Of a DNA stretch of 43,391 nucleotides, positions 8,268-18,718 are shown in pieces. Each line of letters starts with the position of its first letter. The stretch's first letter is position 1. The stretch is from Coriobacteriia bacterium (GTDB lineage: Bacteria > Actinomycetota > Coriobacteriia > Anaerosomatales > SLCP01): the NCBI GenBank assembly GCA_030603745.1, contig JAUVXE010000007.1, positions 1 through 43,391 of the forward strand, in the 5' to 3' direction. Position numbers and translations under genes: made by a program. Under the pieces are notes generated by a model. That model saw nothing but the letters and a program-made list of their open reading frames with translations. It was not told the origin of the DNA and did not search any database.

Positions 8268-8986
8268 CGGCCTTCACCATGCCCTCTCGCCCGCAGGACC
8301 GCCTCGACGAGCGGCAGATCGCCCTCGACGGTCACCTTGATGTTGTCACGTGGCCCCTCGACCATGGCCACGGTCGCGCCGGAGCGCTCGACGAGGCTGG
8401 CGTCGTCGGTCCCCTCGCGGTCCTCGGCGGCCGCCCGCTCGTAGGCGGCGCGCAGGACCGGCTCGCGGAAGACCTGCGGGGTCTGGGCGACCCAGTACCG
8501 GCTCCGGTCGGGCGTCTCGACGATGCGGCCGGCCTCGACCACTTTGAGCGTATCGAACGAGGGATGGCCCACCACGACGCCGCCGAGGTCCGGATGGGCG
8601 TCGAGCACCGCGAGCGCGGCGTCGAAGGTCGCCGGCTGCACGAGCGGCCGTGCGCCGTCGTGTACCGCGATGTGGGCGTAGGCGCCCGGGGGCACCTCGG
8701 CGAGACCGGCGGCGACCGAGTCCTGGCGGCGCTCGCCCCCGCCCACCAGCCGCACCTCGGCGTCGGCGGGCTGAACGGGCCCGAGCGCGGCGGTGTACTC
8801 CTCGAGCCGGCCGGGGTCACAGACGACGACCACGAGTCCGGCCCGGGCGACGCCGAGGCACGCCTCGAGCGTGAGCGCGAGCACGGGGCGACCCGCCGCC
8901 TCGGCGAGCTGCTTGCCGCCCGGCCTGCCGAAGCGCACGCCCCGCCCGCCGGCCACGACGACGATCGCGAGGTCGCGATCAGGCAT
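8264..8986 (-). CDS. ispD: 2-C-methyl-D-erythritol 4-phosphate cytidylyltransferase
   Basis: A 240-residue nucleotidyltransferase that joins CTP and MEP to give CDP-ME in the MEP pathway. The CTP-binding motif near the N-terminus reads VVVAGGRGVRFGRPGGKQL; further family signatures are GGGERRQDSVAAGL, VHDGARPLVQP, TPQVFR and TDDASLVE. Its start (ATG 8984-8986) overlaps the end of yacL by eight bases, and its stop overlaps ispF. Confidence 0.96.
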   Translation of the reverse strand: MPDRDLAIVVVAGGRGVRFGRPGGKQLAEAAGRPVLALTLEACLGVARAGLVVVVCDPGRLEEYTAALGPVQPADAEVRLVGGGERRQDSVAAGLAEVPPGAYAHIAVHDGARPLVQPATFDAALAVLDAHPDLGGVVVGHPSFDTLKVVEAGRIVETPDRSRYWVAQTPQVFREPVLRAAYERAAAEDREGTDDASLVERSGATVAMVEGPRDNIKVTVEGDLPLVEAVLRARGHGEGR

Positions 8987-10052
8987 CGGTGTCCTCCTCC
9001 ACTGCGCCGAGGAACCGCGCGAAGATCATCCGGCCGGCGGAGGTCTGCAGGACCGAGGTCACCTCGGCGTCGACCTCGGAACCGACGTGCTCCTGACCCT
9101 CGGCCACCACGACCATGGTGCCGTCCTCGAGGTAGCCGACGCCCTGACCGCGCTCCTTCCCCTCCCGGGCGAGCCGGAGACGGAGACGCTCGCCGGGCAG
9201 GTAGTTGGGCCTGAGCGCGGTGGCGAGCTCGGCGAGGCCGAGGACGGCCACCCCTCGGACCCGGGCGACGCTCGTGAGATTGTGGTCGGCCGTGACGATC
9301 ATCGCGCCGGTCGCGGAGGCGAGTTCGAGCAGCTTGCTGTCAACGTCGGGGACCTCGGGGAAGTCGGTCTCGAAGACCTCGACCCGCGTGGCATCGTCGG
9401 CGCGGAGCCGCGCGAGCAGGTCGAGGCCCCGGCGGCCGCGGGCGCGCTTGGTGTCGTCGGCCGAATCAGCGAGCGTGTGCAGCTCGCCGAGGACGAAACG
9501 GGGCACCCGCACGTCGCCCTCGAGCAGGCCGAGGGCGCGCAGCTCGGCGAAGCGTCCGTCGATGACGGCGCTCGTGTCGAGGACCTTGGTCCGGGGACCG
9601 TCGCAGGGTGCGGGCTCCTCGGCGAGGCTCGGCACGACGCGAGCGAAGTCGGAACGCTTGATGAGCGCGATCCGCATGCCGGTGTAGCCGAGCATGAAGA
9701 AGAGCACCGCGGTCGCGAAGGCGGCGACCCAGACGGGCTCGATGAAGCGGAGCGGCTGGCTCACGAGCCACGCGATGACGAGGCCGGTCGCGAGCCCGGC
9801 GACCGCGAGCACGATGTCGGCCGGAGCGATCTCGTGGAGCCGCTCCTCGACGCGGCGGAACGCCACGGCGAGCTCACGGCCGAAGATCCCGCCGAGGACG
9901 TACCCGATCGACCACCCGAGGATGATGAAGATGAAGATGACGAGGTATTCGGGGTAGCCGATCTGGTCCGACCAGTCGACGAGTCTCGATGCCGCGAACC
10001 CGCCCAGCGCACCCGCTGACACGAAGACGAACCGGGTGATGTGGACGATCAT
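8979..10052 (-). CDS. yacL: PIN/TRAM-domain membrane protein, YacL family
   Basis: A 357-residue protein with about four transmembrane helices in residues 1-130, a PIN-type nuclease domain at about 150-280 starting KVLDTSAVIDGRFAEL with further acidic residues in SKLLELA and TADHN, and a C-terminal TRAM RNA-binding domain (about 290-350). This is the YacL architecture; the family is usually next to disA. No substrate is established from sequence. The ATG at 10050-10052 has no visible ribosome-binding site, whereas a strong GGAGGGAG lies about 50 bases upstream, in front of an out-of-frame GTG at 10099-10101. The chosen start still gives the expected N-terminus. Confidence 0.9.
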   Translation of the reverse strand: MIVHITRFVFVSAGALGGFAASRLVDWSDQIGYPEYLVIFIFIILGWSIGYVLGGIFGRELAVAFRRVEERLHEIAPADIVLAVAGLATGLVIAWLVSQPLRFIEPVWVAAFATAVLFFMLGYTGMRIALIKRSDFARVVPSLAEEPAPCDGPRTKVLDTSAVIDGRFAELRALGLLEGDVRVPRFVLGELHTLADSADDTKRARGRRGLDLLARLRADDATRVEVFETDFPEVPDVDSKLLELASATGAMIVTADHNLTSVARVRGVAVLGLAELATALRPNYLPGERLRLRLAREGKERGQGVGYLEDGTMVVVAEGQEHVGSEVDAEVTSVLQTSAGRMIFARFLGAVEEDTDA

Positions 10053-10159
10053 GGGCGTCTGACGCAGAGGCGCAGAGGGGATGCCGCCGTTGCGCCCTCA
10101 CCTCCCTCCAGTCGCAAGCCGCACGCGCGGGTGCGGCGGAACACGGGTTTCCTGCCTGG

Positions 10160-10168
10160 ATTCTAGCA
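10160..10168 (-). promoter_or_regulatory. Candidate extended -10 promoter of yacL-ispD-ispF
   Basis: On the minus strand TGC-TAGAAT lies about 110 bases upstream of yacL, in the 160-base gap behind disA. No good -35 is present, so it would be an extended -10 promoter. The leader is GC-rich with several short hairpins. Confidence 0.35.
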
Positions 10169-10212
10169 CGCGGAGGGCTGCGGCCGGGCGGGACCGGGCG
10201 GGCCGGGCGCCG

Positions 10213-11274
10213 TCAGGCGCGCGCCTGCCGGCGGATGCGCTCAAGCCCGCCGGTGACCGCGATCGCCCGGCGCTCCCCCACGCCGTCGACCTCGTCGAGG
10301 TCAGCCACCGTCGCCGAGAGGATGCCGCTGAGCGTCGAGTAGCGCTCGACGATCCGCGTGATGACCGAGGCCGGCAGCATCGGGATGCGCTTGAGGACCC
10401 GGATGCCCCGGGGCCGCAGGTGGTCCTCGGCCGAGTGGATCTCGCCGTCGAGCCCGAGTACCGCGGAGACGATCGTCGGCTCGAGGAGCTGCTCGGTCGT
10501 GAGCGCACCGATCTGGGTCCGGATCGCGCTCACGCGGCGGGGCGCGCGGTCGCGCGCGTAGTCGCGCAGGACGAGCACGTACTCCTCGTCGACGTTGGCG
10601 GTCAGCTCCTCGGCCTGCATCCGCACGAGGCGGCCCTCGGTGCCGAGCTCGGCGATGTAGCGCGCGACCTCGCGGGCGGTGCGCTGGACGAGCTCGAAGC
10701 GGCCGATCACCTCGGCGACGTCACCGAGGGTCACGAGGTCGTCGAACTCGAGCTCGGTGAGCCGGTCGAGCGTGTCCTCGAGCCGCGAGCGGTAGCGCTG
10801 GAGGGTCTGGAGCGCCTGGTCGGCCTTGGCGAGGAGCACCTCGATCTGGTCGAGGATGACCCGCTCGCCGCCGAGGTAGAGGCTGACGACCTCCCGTCGC
10901 TGCGAGATCGAGATGACGAGCGCGTCGGTCTGACGGCTGACCCGCTCAGCGGTGCGATGACGCATCCCCGACTCCGAGGTCTCGAGCGAGGGGTCGGGCA
11001 CCAGGTGCACGTTGGCCCGCAGGATCCGGTCACAGCCCGCCTCGAGGATGATGGCGCCGTCCATCTTCGCGAGCTCGAAGAGGCGCTGCGGCGTGAACTC
11101 CGTGTCGATGGTGAACCCGCCGTTGCACAGCGGTTGCACGGGTTCGTCGTCGCCGATGACGATGAGCGCGCCCGTACGCGCGGCGATGATGTAGTCGAGA
11201 CCCTCGCGCAGCGCGGTGCCGGGGGCGACCTTCTCGAGCGCGGCCCGCCACCGGGGATCGGTCTGCGGATCCAT
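10213..11274 (-). CDS. disA: DisA, diadenylate cyclase / DNA integrity scanning protein
   Basis: A 353-residue protein that makes c-di-AMP from two ATP and pauses synthesis on branched DNA. The DAC domain (about residues 10-150) shows the metal-binding motif MDGAIILE and the ATP-binding RHRTAER. A helical linker follows, then a C-terminal helix-hairpin-helix DNA-binding region (VADLDEVDGVGERRAIAV). Length is normal. The adjacent codons GTG (11275-11277) and ATG (11272-11274) are both possible starts after GGAGGGAG. It follows radA, as in Bacillus, where RadA and DisA interact, so the pair probably links repair status to c-di-AMP. Confidence 0.96.
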   Translation of the reverse strand: MDPQTDPRWRAALEKVAPGTALREGLDYIIAARTGALIVIGDDEPVQPLCNGGFTIDTEFTPQRLFELAKMDGAIILEAGCDRILRANVHLVPDPSLETSESGMRHRTAERVSRQTDALVISISQRREVVSLYLGGERVILDQIEVLLAKADQALQTLQRYRSRLEDTLDRLTELEFDDLVTLGDVAEVIGRFELVQRTAREVARYIAELGTEGRLVRMQAEELTANVDEEYVLVLRDYARDRAPRRVSAIRTQIGALTTEQLLEPTIVSAVLGLDGEIHSAEDHLRPRGIRVLKRIPMLPASVITRIVERYSTLSGILSATVADLDEVDGVGERRAIAVTGGLERIRRQARA

Positions 11275-11360
11275 CACGCGCTCCCTCCGGCCGGGGCCTG
11301 CATCGTCTCACCCCGGATTCTGCCAGAGTGCCGCGCCCCGTGCCACCGCGTCGTGCGACC

Positions 11361-12719
11361 TCAGCCGAGAAGCCCGGCCAGATCGGCGACCGTGGAGACC
11401 GCGGAACGGCGCGCGCCGGGCGGTAGGGTGACCGAAAGAGGCAGCGAGGCGACGATGGTGGTGAGCCCCTGCCGCGCGGCCTCCTTCGACCGGGTCTCGC
11501 CGTGCGAGACCGGCCGGATCGCGCCCGTGAGCGCGACCTCGCCGAACGCCGCGACCTCGAGCGGGACCGCGCGGTCCGCGAGCGCCGAGGCGAGCGCCAC
11601 CGCGAGCGGCAGGTCCACGGCCGGCTCGGCCACGCGTACGCCGCCCGCTATCGACACGTAGACGTCGTGCGCGGAAAAGGCGAGCCCCGCCCGGCGCTCG
11701 AGCACCGCGATCACCTGGAGGAGCCGCGCGGTGTCGAGCCCGGTCGCGAGCCGCCGGGGCACCTGCAGGTAGCTCGGCGTGACAAGTGCCTGCACCTCGA
11801 CGAGGAGCGGCCGAGACCCCTCCATCGCCGCCATGACCACCGAGCCGGGCACCGCGCGCTCGCGCTCACCGAGGAGCAGGGCGGCCGCGTCACCCACCGG
11901 GCTGAGTCCGCGCTCGCCCATCTCGAAGATCCCGATCTCCGAGATCGGGCCGAACCGGTTCTTCACGGCACGCACCACCCGGAACGCGTGGTCACGGTCC
12001 CCTTCGAAGTAGAGCACCGTGTCGACCATGTGCTCGAGCACCCGCGGCCCGGCGATCGCGCCCTCCTTGGTGACGTGCCCGACGAGTACCGTCGTGACGC
12101 CGAGGTCCTTCGCGATCCGCATGAGCCGCGCGGTGGTCGCGCGCACCTGCCCGACGCTGCCGGGCGCGCCCGCGAGCTCGGGGTCGTAGGCTGTCTGCAC
12201 GGAGTCGACCACGAGGAGCCCGGGAGGCTCGTCGCGCACGGCCCGCTCGACCGCGGAGATGTCGGTCTCGGGCACGAGCTCGATCCCTTCGGCCGAGGAG
12301 TCGGTCCTGCGCGCCCGCATCCCGACCTGGGCCGGGGACTCCTCGCCGCACACGTAGAGAACCCGCTGATCCGAGCGCGCGAGCCCAGCGGCGACCTGCA
12401 GCAGCAGCGTGGACTTCCCGATGCCGGGCTCCCCGCCGAGGAGCACGAGCGAACCGTGCACGAGTCCGCCGCCGAGGACCCGGTCGACCTCGCCGATGCC
12501 GGTCGAGACGCGACGCTCCCCGGTAAGGCCCACCTCGCCGAGCGGGACCCGGGTCGCGGCGGCTCCGGAGCTCACCGCTCGCCCGCCGACCGTGGCCGTC
12601 TGCGTGACGACCTCCTCGACGTAGGTGCCGAATTCACCGCAGTCCGAGCAGCGGCCGAACCACTTGGGCGCGGTCGCACCGCACGACTGACATCGCCAGA
12701 CGCTCCGGGCGCGCGCCAC
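11361..12719 (-). CDS. radA: DNA repair protein RadA (Sms)
   Basis: A 452-residue RecA-related ATPase and helicase that processes branched recombination intermediates. The N-terminal zinc finger has CQSC (residues 10-13) and CSDC (24-27). Walker A is GGEPGIGKST (about 95-104). The RadA-specific KNRFG motif is present (VKNRFGP). The C-terminal Lon-like domain includes the pattern PAVDLPLAVALASA. It starts at a GTG six bases behind clpC, so clpC-radA are co-transcribed. An 83-base gap separates it from disA. Confidence 0.96.
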   Translation of the reverse strand: MARARSVWRCQSCGATAPKWFGRCSDCGEFGTYVEEVVTQTATVGGRAVSSGAAATRVPLGEVGLTGERRVSTGIGEVDRVLGGGLVHGSLVLLGGEPGIGKSTLLLQVAAGLARSDQRVLYVCGEESPAQVGMRARRTDSSAEGIELVPETDISAVERAVRDEPPGLLVVDSVQTAYDPELAGAPGSVGQVRATTARLMRIAKDLGVTTVLVGHVTKEGAIAGPRVLEHMVDTVLYFEGDRDHAFRVVRAVKNRFGPISEIGIFEMGERGLSPVGDAAALLLGERERAVPGSVVMAAMEGSRPLLVEVQALVTPSYLQVPRRLATGLDTARLLQVIAVLERRAGLAFSAHDVYVSIAGGVRVAEPAVDLPLAVALASALADRAVPLEVAAFGEVALTGAIRPVSHGETRSKEAARQGLTTIVASLPLSVTLPPGARRSAVSTVADLAGLLG

Positions 12720-12725
12720 CTGCCG

Positions 12726-15287
<2,562 letters not shown>

Positions 15288-15311
15288 GCGTGGATGCTCC
15301 TCGTATCGTCA

Positions 15312-15330
15312 CGACCCGTTCGACGGGTCG
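15312..15330 (-). repeat. Perfect palindrome in the clpC leader
   Basis: The arms CGACCCGT (15312-15319) and ACGGGTCG (15323-15330) are perfect complements around three bases. The element lies between the putative -10 and the ribosome-binding site, where it could be a repressor operator or an RNA hairpin. Confidence 0.55.
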
Positions 15331-15352
15331 GCGTGGTCTCCCCGATATGGAT

Positions 15353-15358
15353 AGTATA
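15353..15358 (-). promoter_or_regulatory. Candidate -10 element of clpC-radA
   Basis: TATACT on the minus strand matches the -10 consensus at five of six positions. It is the same hexamer used by the greA promoter. No convincing -35 lies 16-18 bases upstream, so an activator or another sigma factor may be needed. Confidence 0.45.
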
Positions 15359-15412
15359 CCCGCACCCTCTGACGGCGGGGCCTTGACGACGAGGAAGCAA
15401 CTCGGGTGCCAT

Positions 15413-15439
15413 GGATGTGAGCGTCTGCGACTCACATCC
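15413..15439 (-). promoter_or_regulatory. CIRCE-like 9-9-9 inverted repeat between lysS and clpC
   Basis: The arms GGATGTGAG (15413-15421) and CTCACATCC (15431-15439) are perfect 9-base complements separated by exactly 9 bases. This is the geometry of the HrcA operator CIRCE, but the arm sequence differs from TTAGCACTC. It lies about 55 bases upstream of the clpC -10. It could alternatively be a transcript-end hairpin for lysS, although no T-run follows. Confidence 0.5.
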
Positions 15440-15478
15440 GGGAGGACGACGGAGCGCCGTACCCAGAGCGCGATCGCA

Positions 15479-17011
15479 TCAGGTCGACTCGGGCCGCATC
15501 TGAGGGAAGAGGAGCACGTCGCGGATGGACGCGCTGTCGGTCAGCAGCATGACCAGGCGGTCGATGCCGATGCCGAGTCCTCCCGCCGGCGGCATACCGT
15601 ACTCGAGCGCGCGGAGGTAGTCCTCGTCGAAACCCATAGCCTCGTCGTCACCGATGGACTTCGCCTCGGCCTGTGCAGCGAACCGCTCGCGCTGGTCGAC
15701 CGGGTCGATGAGCTCGCTGAACGCATTGGCGATCTCGCGGCCGAGGACGATGAGCTCGAAGCGCTCGGTCAGCTCGGGCTCCCCCGGCTTCTTCCGCGCC
15801 AGCGGCGAGGTCTCGAGCGGGTAGTCGGTCACGAACACGGGACCGGTGAGGGCGTGCTCGACGAGCTTCTCGAAGAGCTCCGTGATCAGCTTGCCCCGGC
15901 CCCACCCGTCCTCGACCGGGACGGCGTGACGCGCGCAGAGCGCGGCGAGCTCTTCGCGGGAGCGCGCGAAGGAGACGTCCTCGCCCGCGGCCTCGCTCGT
16001 GAGCTCGATCATCGTGCGGCGCGGCCAGGGCGCGGCCAGATCGAGCGCGGTGCCCTGGTACTCCACCACGGTGGTGCCGAGGACCTCCTCGGCGATCGAG
16101 GAGATGAGCGACTCGGTGAGCTCCATCATGCCCTCGAGATCGGTGTAGGCCTGGTACGCCTCGAGCATCGTGAACTCGGGGTTGTGCCGAGGCGACATGC
16201 CCTCGTTGCGGAAGTTGCGATTCACCTCGTAGACGCGTTCGAAGCCGCCCACGAGCAGGCGCTTGAGGTAGAGCTCGGGGGCGATGCGCAGGTAGAGCTC
16301 GATGTCGAGCGCGTTGTGGTGTGTCACGAACGGACGTGCGGTGGCGCCGCCGGGGATCGGGTGCAGCATCGGGGTCTCGACCTCGAGGAAGCCGCGGCCG
16401 TCCATGAAGCGGCGGATGGCGGAGATCACGCGGAACCGGGTCTCGAAGACCTGCCGGACCTCGGGGTTCGCGATGAGGTCGACGTAGCGCTGACGGTAGC
16501 GCGTCTCGGTGTCGGTGAGCCCGTGGTACTTCTCGGGCAGCGGGCGGAGCGACTTGCTGAGGAGCGTGACCTCGACCGGGGCGACCGACAGCTCCCCACG
16601 GCGCGTTCGGAGCACCTCGCCCGTGGCGCCGACCCAGTCGCCGAGGTCGAGCTCGCGAACCGCCGCGAACGCGTCCTCGCCGAGGACGTTCTGCCGACAG
16701 AAGAGCTGGAGGTCGCCCGTGGCGTCCCGGATGACGAGGAAGGCCGCCTTGCCCTGGTCGCGCTTTGCGACGAGACGACCGGCGACGGAGACGGTCCGGC
16801 CGGTCTCCTCCCCGGGCTCGAGCGCGCCGTAGCCCTCGGCGAGCCCGGCGGCACGGTCGGTCACCTCGAAGCGGGAGACGTAGGGCTCCGCGCCGCTCGC
16901 GCGCAGGGCGTCGAGCTTCGTGCGGCGGACCGAAGCGGCGTCCTCGTGCGACGCCTGCGCCTCGCCCTGCTCGATGTCCCCGGCGTGCGGGGCGCGGTCG
17001 TCGGCGCCCAT
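15479..17011 (-). CDS. lysS: Lysyl-tRNA synthetase, class II
   Basis: A 510-residue class II synthetase. The first ~35 residues are a polar extension. An OB-fold anticodon-binding domain follows (about 70-160, with [16 protein letters not shown]). The catalytic domain has motif 1 around FLEVETPML, motif 2 [18 protein letters not shown], and motif 3 [13 protein letters not shown]. Length is normal. The ATG (17009-17011) is seven bases behind greA, so greA-lysS form an operon. In several actinobacteria lysS likewise lies close upstream of clpC. Confidence 0.97.
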   Translation of the reverse strand: MGADDRAPHAGDIEQGEAQASHEDAASVRRTKLDALRASGAEPYVSRFEVTDRAAGLAEGYGALEPGEETGRTVSVAGRLVAKRDQGKAAFLVIRDATGDLQLFCRQNVLGEDAFAAVRELDLGDWVGATGEVLRTRRGELSVAPVEVTLLSKSLRPLPEKYHGLTDTETRYRQRYVDLIANPEVRQVFETRFRVISAIRRFMDGRGFLEVETPMLHPIPGGATARPFVTHHNALDIELYLRIAPELYLKRLLVGGFERVYEVNRNFRNEGMSPRHNPEFTMLEAYQAYTDLEGMMELTESLISSIAEEVLGTTVVEYQGTALDLAAPWPRRTMIELTSEAAGEDVSFARSREELAALCARHAVPVEDGWGRGKLITELFEKLVEHALTGPVFVTDYPLETSPLARKKPGEPELTERFELIVLGREIANAFSELIDPVDQRERFAAQAEAKSIGDDEAMGFDEDYLRALEYGMPPAGGLGIGIDRLVMLLTDSASIRDVLLFPQMRPEST

Positions 17012-17018
17012 GGTCCGC

Positions 17019-17492
17019 CTAACGCGAGATCTTCTTGACGGTGTACTCGAGCACGCGCCCTGACGGCGTCGAGACCTTGACGCTCTCGCCCTTCTTGGCG
17101 CCCATGATCGCCTGGCCCACCGGGGACTCGTTGGAGATGCGGTCGCGGGCGGGGTCCGCCTCGGCCGAACCGACGATCTGGTAGAGGTGCACCTCGCCCG
17201 TCTCCGCGTCCTCGAGCTCCACCTTGCTGCCGAGGCTCACGCGGTCGGACTTCGCCGGCGACTCGATGATCGTGGCGTGCGAGAGGATCTGGTTCACCTC
17301 GGCGATCCGGCTCTCTACCCAGGCCTGCTCGTTCTTGGCGTCATCGTACTCCGAGTTCTCGGAGATGTCCCCGAACTCCTTGGCCTCCTTGATGCGCTCG
17401 CCCACCTCTCGGCGGCGAACCGTCTCGAGGTGGTGGAGCTCCTCTTCGAGCCGTGCTTGGCCTTCGGGGGTGAGGACTACTTCTTTGTGCAT
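17019..17492 (-). CDS. greA: Transcription elongation factor GreA
   Basis: A 157-residue factor that enters the RNA polymerase secondary channel and stimulates cleavage of backtracked RNA. The N-terminal coiled coil contains EAKEFGDISENSEYDDAKNEQA, whose acidic tip (Asp and Glu of DISENSEY) is the functional end. The C-terminal FKBP-like domain includes ISNESPVGQAIMGAKKGE. The ATG at 17490-17492 gives the standard start (MHKEVVLTPEG); a TTG 21 bases upstream adds residues not seen in the family. It has a clear promoter and a hairpin-containing leader. Confidence 0.96.
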   Translation of the reverse strand: MHKEVVLTPEGQARLEEELHHLETVRRREVGERIKEAKEFGDISENSEYDDAKNEQAWVESRIAEVNQILSHATIIESPAKSDRVSLGSKVELEDAETGEVHLYQIVGSAEADPARDRISNESPVGQAIMGAKKGESVKVSTPSGRVLEYTVKKISR

Positions 17493-17555
17493 GACCTGCG
17501 GACTCCCGTTCAAAGCGATGTCGCGCGCGCCGCGCGCCCGGCCTCAGCAGTAACG

Positions 17556-17587
17556 CACGGGCTGCCCGATGAACGGACAGCCCGCGT
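17556..17587 (-). other. Hairpin in the greA leader
   Basis: On the minus strand GGGCTG (17578-17583) pairs with CAGCCC (17559-17564). The stem is extended inwards by a U-G and two G-C pairs and outwards by a bulged CACG/CGTG. It begins about 10 bases after the expected transcription start, roughly 60 bases before the GreA start. No U-run follows, so it is not a plain terminator. Confidence 0.5.
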
Positions 17588-17600
17588 GAATGTCCACGAG

Positions 17601-17628
17601 AGTATACCCCATCACCCGCGTTTCGCAA
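17601..17628 (-). promoter_or_regulatory. Promoter of greA-lysS
   Basis: On the minus strand TTGCGA (17623-17628) and TATACT (17601-17606) are 16 bases apart. It lies in the 158-base gap between tatA and greA and gives a leader of about 100 bases. Confidence 0.6.
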
Positions 17629-17650
17629 GGCGAAGGGAGGGAAGGACCCG

Positions 17651-17863
17651 CTACTCGTCAGATTTCGATGCCTTGGAGACGGGAGCCTCGTCCTCGTCGT
17701 CCTCGAGATCGTCGCCCTTGCCGTCGACCCCGTCACGGATCGCCTTCATCGTCTTGCCGATCGACTTGCCGAGCTGCGGAAGACGGCTCGGGCCGAAGAG
17801 AAGCAGGACCACCACGAGGATGATGACCCACTCCATTCCGCCGGGAAGACCCAAGACTGCCAT
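17651..17863 (-). CDS. tatA: Twin-arginine translocase subunit TatA family
   Basis: A 70-residue protein with one N-terminal transmembrane helix (about 11-26), the hinge FGPSRLPQLGKSIGK with the conserved Phe-Gly, an amphipathic helix, and a short charged tail. It forms the protein-conducting part of the Tat system, which exports folded, often cofactor-bearing proteins. The ATG at 17861-17863 has GGAG seven bases upstream. It follows rex by about 90 bases on the same strand; no tatB or tatC is in the window. Confidence 0.92.
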   Translation of the reverse strand: MAVLGLPGGMEWVIILVVVLLLFGPSRLPQLGKSIGKTMKAIRDGVDGKGDDLEDDEDEAPVSKASKSDE

Positions 17864-17952
17864 ATCGGTTCTCCAAATCCTTCGGTTACCTGTGCGAATC
17901 GTACGCGGCCCCTGCCGGGGGCCGGTTGCTCCCATACCCGCCCGCTAGGATA

Positions 17953-18615
17953 TCACTCCGCATGTACCGGTGCTATTCGCTCCGCCCGGGACAGGTAGTA
18001 CAGCGTATGCAGCAACTCCCGCACCGGGTCGGTGTTATGGAGCATCACGTGATCCGGGACGCGCACCATCGCCGACGAGTAGTTGAGGATGACCCGGATG
18101 CCGGAGGAGGCCATGAGGTCGGCGACCTCCTGCGCCGCGTCCTGCGGCACGGCGATGACCCCGATCCTGACCTGCTGCTCGCTCACGATGCGCTCGAGTT
18201 CGTCGATGTGCCGGACGACGAGGCCGCCCGCCCGCGATCCGACCTTGGCGCGGTCCTTGTCGAGCACGGCGACCACCGAGAACCCCCGGGCGCGCAGCCC
18301 GTCGTAGGAGGCGATCGCCGAGCCGAGGTGCCCGGCGCCCACGAGCACGATGCGGTGCATGTGGTCGGAGCCAAGGATCGACTGGATGTGCTCGATGAGC
18401 AGGAGCACGTCGTAGCCGACGCCCCGCTTCCCGAACTGCCCGAAGTGCGTCAGGTCGCGGCGGATCTGTGCGGGGTTGACGTCGGTGAGCTCTCCGAGGC
18501 GCGCCGAAGAGGTCGTGGTCTCCCCCTGCTGCCGCAGCTGGAGAAGCACGCTCAGGTACGCCGGTAGGCGCTCGATCACCCCTTCGGGGATCCGCGCCGC
18601 GTGATCGCCGTTCAA
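17953..18615 (-). CDS. rex: Redox-sensing transcriptional repressor Rex
   Basis: A 220-residue repressor that senses the NADH/NAD+ ratio. The N-terminal winged helix contains IPEGVIERLPAYLSVLLQL and NPAQIRRDLTHFGQFGKRGVGY, the Rex signature. The Rossmann domain has VLVGAGHLGSAIASYDG, and the C-terminal swapped helix ends the protein. Length is normal. The start is a TTG (18613-18615) behind a G-rich ribosome-binding region; no ATG or GTG gives a complete N-terminus. A palindrome of Rex-operator size sits between its own -35 and -10, suggesting autoregulation. Confidence 0.94.
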   Translation of the reverse strand: MNGDHAARIPEGVIERLPAYLSVLLQLRQQGETTTSSARLGELTDVNPAQIRRDLTHFGQFGKRGVGYDVLLLIEHIQSILGSDHMHRIVLVGAGHLGSAIASYDGLRARGFSVVAVLDKDRAKVGSRAGGLVVRHIDELERIVSEQQVRIGVIAVPQDAAQEVADLMASSGIRVILNYSSAMVRVPDHVMLHNTDPVRELLHTLYYLSRAERIAPVHAE

Positions 18616-18646
18616 CCCCTACCCCCTGGTACGAAGAACCACCGAT

Positions 18647-18676
18647 ATAGTAACAATAGTTACAAGGTTCGGACAA
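18647..18676 (-). promoter_or_regulatory. Promoter of rex
   Basis: On the minus strand TTGTCC (18671-18676) and TACTAT (18647-18652) are 18 bases apart. The spacer is AT-rich and filled by the inverted repeat at 18648-18665. Confidence 0.6.
18648..18665 (-). promoter_or_regulatory. Probable Rex operator in the rex promoter
   Basis: On the minus strand TTGTAAC-TATT-GTTACTA forms an 18-base site of 7-4-7 geometry with a perfect inner inverted repeat GTAAC/GTTAC. Known Rex sites have the same size and symmetry (TTGTGAA-N4-TTCACAA and variants). It occupies the space between -35 and -10, so bound Rex would block polymerase. Confidence 0.55.
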
Positions 18677-18718
18677 GGTACTTCCTCGAGGGAGGCGACC
18701 GGTCGCGGCCGGTGGCGC

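Noticed and set aside
9874-10101. Frame from GTG 10101 as the true start of yacL through a frameshift
   Set aside because: The peptide it encodes does not look like a YacL N-terminus, while the frame from ATG 10052 gives the expected first transmembrane helix.
15413-15439. The inverted repeat upstream of clpC as a CRP site
   Set aside because: It contains TGTGA and TCACA, but they are 11 bases apart and CRP sites need 6. The symmetric 9-9-9 geometry is better described as CIRCE-like.
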